In this document: piece by piece, positions 6,496-12,182 of the stretch
Position numbering within the stretch: position 1 is the stretch's first letter
How the letters are laid out: every line of letters begins with the position of its first letter
NCBI GenBank assembly: GCA_005788585.1
Contig: SYBY01000196.1
Coordinates: 1-12,182 of the forward strand
Direction: 5' to 3'
Length of the DNA: 12,182 nucleotides
Source: Actinomycetota bacterium
Lineage (GTDB): Bacteria; Actinomycetota; Thermoleophilia; Solirubrobacterales; Solirubrobacteraceae
Notes under the pieces: generated by a model
What the model was told of the DNA's origin: nothing
The model's database searches: none
What the model saw: only the letters and a program-made list of their open reading frames with translations
Program-made: the position numbers and the translations under genes

Positions 6496-6921
6496 ATGAC
6501 GCACGTGACCCGAGAGATCCTGCTCGAGCTGGACCGCGACGAGGCCTGGGAGGCGCTCGCCGACCTGCGCGGGTGGCTCTGCGCCGGCGCCGAGCTCGAA
6601 CTCGCCGAGGGCGAGCGCGGCTGGCTGTGGCTGCACGACGGCGAGCAGCGCGACGTCGAGGTCGAGGAGGTGGTCCCGGGCGAGCGGCTGGTGCTGTGGT
6701 GGCGCCCCGCCGGCGAGGACCTGCGGACACGCGTCTGCCTGACGCTCGACGAGGAGGACGACGGCACCCGCGTCCGCGTGGTGGAGAGCGCCCCGGTCTA
6801 CGCCGTCAGCACCACGCGGATCGGCGACCACCCGGTCCTGCGCGGCGGCAGCATGTACGGGCCGGCCGCGATGGCGCTGCCGACGCTCCTCGCCCGGGTG
6901 CCGGTGTCGAGATATCCGTGA
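6496..6921 (+). CDS. SRPBCC (START/AHSA1-like) domain protein
   Basis: A 141-residue soluble protein of the SRPBCC helix-grip fold, whose members bind small hydrophobic ligands. Evidence is the N-terminal [23 protein letters not shown], typical of the first strand and helix; [17 protein letters not shown] in the middle; and [21 protein letters not shown], the usual long strands. The C-terminal helix is short compared with many relatives, and the ligand cannot be told from sequence. The ATG at 6496 has GAGGAA 5 nt upstream. The stop overlaps the GTG start of the ArsR gene as GTGA, so the two are co-translated. SRPBCC and ArsR genes are often paired, usually with the regulator first; here the order is reversed. 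Divergent from clpP across a shared operator region. Confidence 0.82.
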   Translation: MTHVTREILLELDRDEAWEALADLRGWLCAGAELELAEGERGWLWLHDGEQRDVEVEEVVPGERLVLWWRPAGEDLRTRVCLTLDEEDDGTRVRVVESAPVYAVSTTRIGDHPVLRGGSMYGPAAMALPTLLARVPVSRYP

Positions 6922-7277
6922 CTACTGCGGAGAACGCGACACCGATGCGCACCGACGCCGTCTTCGCCGCGCTCGCCGACCCCACGCGGCGCACCGTGCT
7001 CGACACGGTCGCCGCGCAGCAGGGCATCACCGCGACGCAGCTGGCCGCCGGCCTGCCGGTCACCCGGCAGGCCGTGGCCAAACATCTCGCGGTCCTCGCC
7101 GACGCCGAGCTCGTCGCCGGCGAGCGCACGGGGCGCGAGACGCACTGGCGCGCCACGCCCGCACCGCTCACCGACGCGATCGCGTGGATGACCAGCGTGG
7201 GCGCGGCCTGGGACGACCGGCTGGCCGCGCTCCAGCGCGCGGCTACGCGGGGACAGGCAGGGCGTCCACCGCGCTGA
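6918..7277 (+). CDS. ArsR/SmtB-family winged-helix repressor
   Basis: A 119-residue DNA-binding regulator. The N-terminal VFAALADPTRRTVLDTV is the family's typical opening. The helix-turn-helix follows, with recognition helix TRQAVAKHLAVL at about residues 49-60, and then the wing region (GERTGRETHWRATP). It has no cysteine at all, so the classical metal-binding motif is absent; this fits the SRPBCC-linked subgroup that responds to other signals. The likely targets are the two GCAACC-N4-GGTTGC sites upstream, giving autoregulation and possibly control of clpP. The GTG at 6918 is translationally coupled to the preceding stop; an ATG at 6945 would give a 110-residue protein and is a serious alternative. 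Its last 35 bases overlap the 3' end of the convergent exporter gene. Confidence 0.88.
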   Translation: MTTAENATPMRTDAVFAALADPTRRTVLDTVAAQQGITATQLAAGLPVTRQAVAKHLAVLADAELVAGERTGRETHWRATPAPLTDAIAWMTSVGAAWDDRLAALQRAATRGQAGRPPR

Positions 7278-8676
7278 TGTGCGCCACGTCGCGGCGGCGC
7301 AGCAGCACCGCCACGGCGACGGCGCCGACCGCCATCATCCCGGCGCCCGCCAGGAACGCCGTCTGGAAGCCCTCAACCAGCGCCTCCGGCGTCGTCCCGC
7401 CCGCGGTCGCCGCCCGATCGGCGGCGAGTGTCGAGAGGATCGCCAAACCCAGCGCGCCGCCGACCTGCTGCGAGGTGTTGAAGATCCCCGACGCCAGGCC
7501 GGCGTGATCGTCGTCGACGTTCGTGGTGGCCGCCAGGGTCAGCGGCACGAACACGTTGCCCATGCCGATCGCGATCAGCACGATGCCCGGCAGCACATCG
7601 GCGACGTAGCTCCCGTCCGCCGACACGCCGGTCATCAACACCATGCCGGCGGTCGCCAGCAGCATCCCGCCGAGCGCGACCGGCTTGACGCCGACCCGGC
7701 CGATCAGCGACTGCGCCATCCCGGCCCCGATCGCGATCCCGACGCTCATCGGGAGGAACGCAAGCCCCGACTCCAGCGGCGAGAAGCCCAGCACGTCCTG
7801 GACGTAGAGCGAGCCGAAGAAGAACATCGAGAACAGCGCGCCGCCGATCAGCAGCATCACGCCGTTGGCGACCGAGAGCGTGCGGATGGAGAAGATCTGC
7901 AGCTGGACCAGCGGCGACGCGGTCCGCCGCTCGATGGCGACGAACGCCACCAGCAGCGCCAGCGCGAGACCACCCAGCACGAGCGTGTTGGTCCCGGCCC
8001 AGCCCCACTCCTGCGCCTTGACGATCGCGTACGTCAGCAGCGTGAGGCCCGTGGTCACCGTGACCGCCCCGGCGAGATCGAACCCGCTCCGCTCGCCGCT
8101 GCGAGACTCCGGCACGTAGCGCAGCGCGGCGATACCGACGGCGAGGCCGACCGGGACGTTGACGAAGAACACCCACGGCCAGGACAGCGCCTCGGTGAGC
8201 ACGCCGCCGAGCAGCAGCCCGAACGCGGCGCCGCCCGCGATGATGCCGCTCCAGATGCCGAGGGCCCGCGTGCGCTCGGGCCCGTCCTCGAAGGTCGTCG
8301 TGATGATCGACAGCGCGGCGGGCGAGACCATCGCGGCGCCGAGACCCTGGAGCGCCCGGGCGGCCACGAGCATCTCCTGGCTCGAGGCCAGGCCGTTGAG
8401 CACGGACGCGAAGGTGAAGAGGGTCAGACCCCCGAGGAACAGCCGTTTGCGGCCGAGCAGATCACTGGCGCGCCCGCCCAGGAGCAGGAAGCCGCCGAAG
8501 ACGAGCGTGTAGCCGTTGACGACCCACTGCAGGTCGGCGGCGGAGAAGCCGAGATCGGCCTGGATCGAGGGGAGCGCGACGTTGACGACCGTCGCATCGA
8601 CCACGACCATGAACTGCGCGAAGCAGACGAGGATGAGTACGAGCCAGCGGCTCGTCTCCCGGCTGGGTGAAGACAT
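7243..8676 (-). CDS. DHA2-family (EmrB/QacA-type) MFS drug exporter
   Basis: A 477-residue inner-membrane antiporter with about 14 predicted helices, the number expected for the DHA2 family of proton-driven multidrug exporters. Helix 1 carries VVDATVVNVALP (Asp27), the usual D1 motif. Motif A, GGRASDLLGRKRL, is at about 67-79. The motif C region reads GGAAFGLLLGGVLTE, followed by SWPWVFFVNVPVG, which is characteristic of EmrB/QacA proteins. The C-terminus is cytoplasmic, with LLRRRDVAHIS after the last helix. I chose the ATG at 8676 because GGGAGG lies 7 nt upstream; an in-frame ATG at 8709 and a TTG at 8721 are less likely, and the latter falls inside an operator. Two inverted repeats between this gene and the divergent tetR gene suggest TetR repression. 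The substrate is unknown. Confidence 0.92.
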   Translation of the reverse strand: MSSPSRETSRWLVLILVCFAQFMVVVDATVVNVALPSIQADLGFSAADLQWVVNGYTLVFGGFLLLGGRASDLLGRKRLFLGGLTLFTFASVLNGLASSQEMLVAARALQGLGAAMVSPAALSIITTTFEDGPERTRALGIWSGIIAGGAAFGLLLGGVLTEALSWPWVFFVNVPVGLAVGIAALRYVPESRSGERSGFDLAGAVTVTTGLTLLTYAIVKAQEWGWAGTNTLVLGGLALALLVAFVAIERRTASPLVQLQIFSIRTLSVANGVMLLIGGALFSMFFFGSLYVQDVLGFSPLESGLAFLPMSVGIAIGAGMAQSLIGRVGVKPVALGGMLLATAGMVLMTGVSADGSYVADVLPGIVLIAIGMGNVFVPLTLAATTNVDDDHAGLASGIFNTSQQVGGALGLAILSTLAADRAATAGGTTPEALVEGFQTAFLAGAGMMAVGAVAVAVLLRRRDVAHISAVDALPVPA

Positions 8677-8720
8677 GCGAGGGCCTCCCGGGCACTCGGG
8701 GGTTTCCATGAAGAGGCGCA

Positions 8721-8740
8721 AGCGGACCGCGTAGTCCGCT
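8721..8740. promoter_or_regulatory. TetR operator 1, AGCGGAC-N6-GTCCGCT
   Basis: A 7-bp inverted repeat around CGCGTA in the spacer between the exporter and tetR. It overlaps a possible minus-strand -10 for the exporter, TTAGCG (8742-8737), which sits 17 nt from a TTGCGT (8765-8760). Repression of the exporter is the natural reading. Confidence 0.7.
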
Positions 8741-8763
8741 AACGTGGAGGGACCGTACCACGC

Positions 8764-8785
8764 AAGCGGACCACCTGGTCCGCTT
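8764..8785. promoter_or_regulatory. TetR operator 2, AAGCGGACCA-CC-TGGTCCGCTT
   Basis: A perfect 10-bp inverted repeat around CC. It contains the same AGCGGAC-N6-GTCCGCT core as the site at 8721-8740, with 44 bp between centres. It touches the candidate -35 of the exporter and lies about 43 bp upstream of the tetR start codon, so one bound regulator could affect both genes. Confidence 0.75.
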
Positions 8786-8813
8786 TGGCGCGTATACGCT
8801 CATACCGCGCTGG

Positions 8814-8819
8814 TACCGT
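8814..8819 (+). promoter_or_regulatory. Leaderless-type -10 motif TACCGT before tetR
   Basis: TACCGT ends 8 nt before the GTG at 8828, and no Shine-Dalgarno sequence is present. This is the same geometry as for meaB and the CxxC protein. No clear -35 element is seen. Confidence 0.45.
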
Positions 8820-8827
8820 CATCTTTC

Positions 8828-9454
8828 GTGGAAGCCGCCACCCCTCGTCCCCTCCGCGCCGACGCCGCCCGCAACGAGCGGCTGCTGCTGGCAGCCGCCC
8901 GCGAGGCGTTCACCGAGGAGGGCTTCGACGTCTCCGTCGAGGAGATCGCGCGCCGGGCCGGCGTCGGCAAGGGCACGGTCTATCGCCGCTTCGAAACCAA
9001 GGAGGCGCTGGCGTGGGCCGCACTCCACGATGTCGTCGCGGACTTCGAGACGGCCGCCGATCAGGCGGTCGAGAACGACGACGCCTGGGAGGCCCTGCGC
9101 ACGTTCATCAGGGGCCGCGCGCTCGCAATCGCGCGCGAAGGCGCGTTCTTCGAGGCGATGGAGGCCCGGTTCCTCATCACCGAGGACAACCAGCGCGAGA
9201 TCATGGAACGCGTCCTGGCCGGCTGCACCCGCGTGCTCAAGCACGCGCAGGCGGCCGGCGTCGTACGCGCCGACCTCGAGCCCGAGGACGTCAGCGCGAT
9301 GTTCAAGATGGTCGCCGTCCCCTGCAAGCCGAGGCCGGGCGTTGCGCTCACGCCCGAGGGGATCGACCGCTACCTCACGCTCGTCCTCGACGGCGCGAAG
9401 CCGCGAGCGGACGCCGAGCCCTTGCCCGGCGTCCCCCCGTCACCGCTGGGTTAG
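8828..9454 (+). CDS. TetR-family transcriptional repressor, probably of the divergent exporter
   Basis: A 208-residue regulator. The helix-turn-helix is typical of Tet[43 protein letters not shown] spans about residues 20-61, with the recognition helix near GKGTVYRRF. The C-terminal ligand-binding and dimerisation domain is helical and variable, as usual; it includes [26 protein letters not shown]. The GTG at 8828 is preferred over an upstream ATG at 8744 because the extra residues would be encoded by the operator region, and because of the TACCGT motif 8 nt before it. Divergence from a DHA2 exporter with two matching operators between strongly suggests local, probably drug-inducible, control. 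Its TAG stop overlaps the TAA of convergent pckG in the sequence TTAG. Confidence 0.9.
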   Translation: MEAATPRPLRADAARNERLLLAAAREAFTEEGFDVSVEEIARRAGVGKGTVYRRFETKEALAWAALHDVVADFETAADQAVENDDAWEALRTFIRGRALAIAREGAFFEAMEARFLITEDNQREIMERVLAGCTRVLKHAQAAGVVRADLEPEDVSAMFKMVAVPCKPRPGVALTPEGIDRYLTLVLDGAKPRADAEPLPGVPPSPLG

Positions 9455-11253
9455 GCCACCGAGGCCTTGAGCTTGTCCAGCTGGCGCTGGATGCCGGCCG
9501 GCAGGTGGTCGCCGTACTTCGTCAGGCTCTCCTCCACCTGCGGCAGCTCCTGCCTGACCGTCTCGACGTCGACCGTGAGCAGCGCCTCGAGCGTCTCGGG
9601 CGCGAGGTCCAGACCCTCGACGTTCAGGTCGCTCGCCGGCGGCACGAACCCGATCGGCGTCTCGACGACCTCACCCTCACCGTCGCAGCGGCGGAAGATC
9701 CACTCCAGGACGCGGCTGTTCTCGCCGAAGCCGGGCCACATGAACTTGCCGTCCTCGTCCTTGCGGAACCAGTTGACGTAGAAGATCTTCGGCAGCTTCG
9801 CGCCGGGCGTCTCGCCGATCTTCAGCCAGTGGGCCATGTAGTCGCCCATGTTGTAGCCCGCGAACGGGAGCTGGGCGAACGGGTCGAAGCGCAGCGCGCC
9901 GACCTGGCCGAACGCGGCCGCGGTCTGCTCGGAGCTCATCGTCGCACCGAGGAACGTGCCGTGCTCCCAGTCGAAGGACTCGCGCACGAGCGGGACACCC
10001 GACGCGCGGCGGCCGCCGAAGAGGAACGCGTCGATCGGCACGCCCTTGGGGTCCTCCCACTCGTCGGCGATGCACGGGGCCTGCTCGGCCGGGACCGTGA
10101 AGCGGGCGTTCGGGTGCGCCGCGGGCGTCTCCGAGTCCGGCGTCCAGTCGTTGCCGTGCCAGTCGATGAGGTGCGCGGGCTTCTCCTTGGTGAGGCCCTC
10201 CCACCAGATGTCGCCATCGTCGGTCAGCGCGCAGTTGCTGAAGATCGTGTTCTTGGCGATCGACGCGATGGCGTTCGGGTTCGTGTCCGCACCCGTGCCC
10301 GGAGCGACGCCGAAGAAGCCGTACTCGGGGTTGATCGCGTACAGGCGGCCGTCGTCGCCGAACTTCATCCAGGCGATGTCGTCGCCGACCGTCTCGACCG
10401 TCCAGCCCTCGAGCGTCGGGACGAGCATGGCGAGGTTGGTCTTGCCGCACGCGCTCGGGAACGCGCCCGTGACGTACTTGACCTTCCCCTCCGGCGACGT
10501 GAGCTTGAGGATGAGCATGTGCTCGGCCATCCAGCCCTCGTCGCGCGCCATGATCGACGCGATGCGCAGGGCGAAGCACTTCTTGCCGAGCAGCGCGTTG
10601 CCGCCGTAGCCCGAGCCATAGGACCAGATCTCGCGGGTCTCGGGGTAGTGGACGATGTACTTCGTCTCGGCGTTCGTCGGCCAGACGACGTCCTCCTGAC
10701 CGGGCGCCAGCGGCGCGCCGATCGAGTGCACGCACGGGACGAACTCACCGTCGGCGCCGAGCTGGTCGAGGACCTTCTGGCCCATGCGGGTCATGATCCG
10801 CATGTTCGTGACGACGTACGCCGAGTCGGAGACCTGGACGCCGATGTGGCTCTTGTCCGAGCCGACCGGGCCCATGCTGAACGGGATGACGTACATCGTG
10901 CGGCCGGCCATCGCGCCGTCGAAGATGCCGTTCATCTCGGTGCGCATCTCGGCGGGGTCGCGCCAGTTGTTGTTCGGCCCGGCCTCCTCCTCGGTCGCCG
11001 CGCAGATGAACGTGCGGTCCTCGACCCGGGCCACGTCGGACGGGTCCGTCCACGCGAGGTAGCTGTTCGGGCGCTTGGCGTCGCTGAGCTTGCGGAAGGT
11101 GCCCGCATCAACGAGCTCCTGCGCCAGCCGGTCGTACTCCTCCGCGCTGCCGTCGCACCAGTACACCGCCTCGGGCTTGGTGAGGGCGGCGATCTCCTCC
11201 ACCCAGGCGAGGAGCTTCTGGTTCTGAGTCGGGGCGGCGGTGGTCTGAGTCAC
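9451..11253 (-). CDS. pckG: GTP-dependent phosphoenolpyruvate carboxykinase
   Basis: A 600-residue cytoplasmic enzyme that converts oxaloacetate and GTP to phosphoenolpyruvate, CO2 and GDP, the entry to gluconeogenesis. Length and sequence match the GTP class. The N-terminus has [15 protein letters not shown]. Substrate and metal loops include [15 protein letters not shown] and [23 protein letters not shown]. The nucleotide loop [12 protein letters not shown] contains the active-site Cys269 and Lys271, and GDDIAWM follows at 290-296. The guanine-side motif [25 protein letters not shown] is present near the C-terminus. The GTG at 11253 opens the expected N-terminal region and has GAGG 10 nt upstream; the frame extends further, but that stretch lacks family features. 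A palindrome lies 57 bp before the start. It suits a cell that feeds C4 acids from acetate or propionate metabolism into sugar synthesis, in line with the neighbouring genes. Confidence 0.96.
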   Translation of the reverse strand: MTQTTAAPTQNQKLLAWVEEIAALTKPEAVYWCDGSAEEYDRLAQELVDAGTFRKLSDAKRPNSYLAWTDPSDVARVEDRTFICAATEEEAGPNNNWRDPAEMRTEMNGIFDGAMAGRTMYVIPFSMGPVGSDKSHIGVQVSDSAYVVTNMRIMTRMGQKVLDQLGADGEFVPCVHSIGAPLAPGQEDVVWPTNAETKYIVHYPETREIWSYGSGYGGNALLGKKCFALRIASIMARDEGWMAEHMLILKLTSPEGKVKYVTGAFPSACGKTNLAMLVPTLEGWTVETVGDDIAWMKFGDDGRLYAINPEYGFFGVAPGTGADTNPNAIASIAKNTIFSNCALTDDGDIWWEGLTKEKPAHLIDWHGNDWTPDSETPAAHPNARFTVPAEQAPCIADEWEDPKGVPIDAFLFGGRRASGVPLVRESFDWEHGTFLGATMSSEQTAAAFGQVGALRFDPFAQLPFAGYNMGDYMAHWLKIGETPGAKLPKIFYVNWFRKDEDGKFMWPGFGENSRVLEWIFRRCDGEGEVVETPIGFVPPASDLNVEGLDLAPETLEALLTVDVETVRQELPQVEESLTKYGDHLPAGIQRQLDKLKASVA

Positions 11254-11309
11254 GGAACGGAAGCCTCGTGTGTCGCTAGCCGGAGTTGGTTCGGAGCCGG
11301 CCGCGAGGG

Positions 11310-11331
11310 CGCAGATCACGTTCGATCTGCG
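11310..11331. promoter_or_regulatory. Inverted repeat upstream of pckG, CGCAGATC-N6-GATCTGCG
   Basis: Perfect 8-bp arms around ACGTTC, ending 57 bp before the pckG start codon. The size and spacing suit a dimeric regulator, so control of gluconeogenesis is possible; a leader hairpin is the alternative. No matching second copy was seen in the window, and no clear -10/-35 pair for pckG could be fixed in 11254-11432. Confidence 0.5.
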
Positions 11332-11432
11332 GGGCGGCTCGCGACCAAACGTCCTGTCGATCACGAGGCGCGCCATACCCCGGGGCGCTACCGATCCGCG
11401 AAGGGTACCAACGCCACCGACGCCGCGGCATG

Positions 11433-11465
11433 CGGGTTCCCGCGGCAATAACCGCGGGAAACCCG
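11433..11465 (-). terminator. Strong hairpin downstream of the MaoC gene
   Basis: CGGGTTCCCGCGG (11433-11445) pairs with CCGCGGGAAACCCG (11452-11465) around a CAATAA loop, with a single bulged A in the right arm. It starts 27 bp after the stop of the MaoC gene and is upstream of pckG, so it probably ends MaoC transcription or separates the two genes. There is no T-tract, as is common for terminators in high-GC actinobacteria. Confidence 0.65.
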
Positions 11466-11492
11466 AATGCGACGCCGGATGCCGGAATCGAG

Positions 11493-12008
11493 CTACGCGC
11501 CCGGCGTCTTGCGCGGGACCAGCACGAGGCGCTTGAACTCGGCGACGAGCGTGCCGTCCTGGTTGTAGACGCGGGTGTGGACCTTGACCACGCCGCGGTC
11601 CGGCTTGCTCTTCGACTCCTTCTTCTCCAGCACCTCGGTCTCGACGAAGAGCGTGTCGCCGTGGAAGACCGGGTTGGGGTGCGAGAGCTCCTCGGTGGCG
11701 AGGTTCGCGATCGCCTTGCCCGAGACATCCGAGACGCTCATGCCGAGCGCGAGGGAGTAGACGAGCGGCCCGACGACGACGTTGCGGCCCTGCTGCGACG
11801 CGTTGGCGTACACGTCGTTGATGTGCAGCGGGTGGTGGTTCATGGTGATGAGGCAGAACAGGTGGTCGTCAGCCTCGGTCACCGTCTTGGCGGGCCAGTG
11901 CTTGTAGACGTCGCCGACCTCGAACTCCTCGAGGTAGCGGCCGTAGGTGTGCGCGCCGGACTCCTCGCGGACGCGCTGCTGATCATCGGTGCCGGGCGTG
12001 AAGGACAT
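11493..12008 (-). CDS. MaoC-family hydratase, probable mesaconyl-CoA hydratase-like
   Basis: A 171-residue hot-dog-fold enzyme that hydrates an enoyl-CoA or removes water from a hydroxyacyl-CoA. The catalytic region [21 protein letters not shown] is at about residues 45-65, containing the Asp and His expected of MaoC hydratases. [27 protein letters not shown] follows, then the strand [17 protein letters not shown] and [15 protein letters not shown]. From memory this is close to the short MaoC protein found beside ccr, meaA and a citE-like gene in Streptomyces, where it is assigned to mesaconyl-CoA hydration in the ethylmalonyl-CoA pathway; the well-studied proteobacterial enzyme is about twice as long. 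The ATG at 12008 has GGAG 4 nt upstream. It is head-to-head with a CitE-like gene, which supports the pathway assignment. The exact substrate is inferred. Confidence 0.82.
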   Translation of the reverse strand: MSFTPGTDDQQRVREESGAHTYGRYLEEFEVGDVYKHWPAKTVTEADDHLFCLITMNHHPLHINDVYANASQQGRNVVVGPLVYSLALGMSVSDVSGKAIANLATEELSHPNPVFHGDTLFVETEVLEKKESKSKPDRGVVKVHTRVYNQDGTLVAEFKRLVLVPRKTPGA

Positions 12009-12136
12009 GGGTCTCCGTGGGTCTGGGTCGGGGCGCGCGCAAGGCGCAGCGGCCGTACATCGTGGCGTACGAGGCCTCTTCGATGCGGCCTGACCACCTA
12101 CGATCCACCCACCAGACTCGATCAGGAGACCGTCCC
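12009..12136. promoter_or_regulatory. Divergent promoter region between the MaoC and CitE-like genes
   Basis: A 128-bp spacer between two probable ethylmalonyl-CoA pathway genes. On the plus strand TACGAT (12099-12104) is a good -10 candidate and AGGAG (12124-12128) is a ribosome site 8 nt before the GTG at 12137. No convincing -35 and no clear -10 for the minus-strand gene were found. Confidence 0.45.
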
Positions 12137-12182
12137 GTGCGTAACCCTCGCGACTTCCTCAAGCCCCTCTGCGTGGGGGCTC
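12137..12182 (+). CDS. Start of a probable HpcH/HpaI aldolase (CitE/malyl-CoA lyase-like), cut by the window end
   Basis: Only 15 residues are visible: MRNPRDFLKPLCVGA. A strong AGGAG lies 8 nt before the GTG start and TACGAT lies further upstream, so a gene clearly begins here. The opening NPRDF-KPL--GAP pattern is, from memory, that of actinobacterial CoA-ester lyases of the HpcH/HpaI (CitE, malyl-CoA lyase) family. That enzyme would act directly after mesaconyl-CoA hydratase, encoded by the divergent neighbour. The short fragment keeps this tentative. Confidence 0.6.
   Translation, partial: MRNPRDFLKPLCVGA

Noticed and set aside
5872..6831. A long minus-strand frame over clpP and the SRPBCC region, and extension of clpP to 6767
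   Set aside because: The ClpP family begins at 6404; the extension runs through the operator region and the SRPBCC gene and is Ser/Arg-rich.
7279..8670. A 463-codon plus-strand frame opposite the exporter
   Set aside because: His/Arg/Asp-rich shadow of the membrane protein on the other strand, with no family feature.
8744..8827. A tetR start at ATG 8744
   Set aside because: It would translate the second operator; the first residues lack TetR character, and GTG 8828 fits better.
8785..11451. An 888-codon open frame on the plus strand across tetR and antisense to pckG
   Set aside because: It is Arg/Asp-rich low-complexity translation in a shifted frame over two well-identified genes, typical of high-GC DNA.
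11270..11536. An 88-codon plus-strand frame in the pckG/MaoC spacer
   Set aside because: It covers the palindrome and hairpin, overlaps both flanking gene ends, has no ribosome site and an Arg/Pro-rich translation.
1..12182. CRISPR arrays, tRNA/rRNA genes, insertion sequences or phage genes
   Set aside because: No regular direct repeats, RNA gene folds, transposase or integrase motifs, or terminal inverted repeats were seen by eye.

Overview
The window is very GC-rich (roughly 70% or more by eye), almost wholly coding, and uses GTG starts often. Its gene content suggests a high-GC actinobacterium. The likeliest placement is Thermoleophilia/Solirubrobacterales, based on the secreted beta-propeller protein with a Lys/Arg-rich C-terminal beta domain, the short Streptomyces-type MaoC protein next to a CitE-like start, and a fused PabB-PabC. 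This placement is inferred from protein style, not from any search.

Layout. 1-513 (+) is the 3' end of a B12-dependent acyl-CoA mutase of the MeaA/ethylmalonyl-CoA mutase type. Facing it, 524-1942 (-) encodes a secreted beta-propeller-like protein. A 93-bp divergent spacer follows, then a plus-strand run: meaB, the G-protein chaperone of B12 mutases (2036-3013); a 58-residue two-helix membrane protein overlapping its stop (3010-3186); a fused 4-amino-4-deoxychorismate synthase/lyase (3234-5237); and an unrecognised protein with paired CxxC motifs (5248-5811). clpP (5808-6404, -) converges on the last of these. clpP is divergent from an SRPBCC protein/ArsR repressor pair (6496-7277, +), and two identical-architecture operators lie between them. 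A DHA2-type drug exporter (7243-8676, -) is divergent from its probable TetR repressor (8828-9454, +), again with two matching operators between. GTP-dependent PEP carboxykinase (9451-11253, -) and a MaoC-family hydratase (11493-12008, -) follow. The window ends in the first codons of a probable CitE/malyl-CoA lyase-like gene (12137 onward, +).

How the genes fit together. The mutase, MeaB, MaoC hydratase and CitE-like lyase are the kinds of protein used in the ethylmalonyl-CoA pathway for acetyl-CoA assimilation, and PEP carboxykinase would take the C4 product on to gluconeogenesis. They form two blocks separated by about 8 kb of folate, proteolysis and stress/efflux genes. The most informative non-coding features are the two operator pairs, each with 44 bp between centres; several starts that look leaderless (a TAnnnT-like -10 motif 7-8 nt before the start codon); and three convergent gene pairs whose 3' ends overlap. 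No CRISPR array, tRNA, rRNA, insertion sequence or phage gene was seen. No new multi-gene system can be claimed with confidence; the best candidates for new biology are the clpP/SRPBCC/ArsR control region and the CxxC protein.
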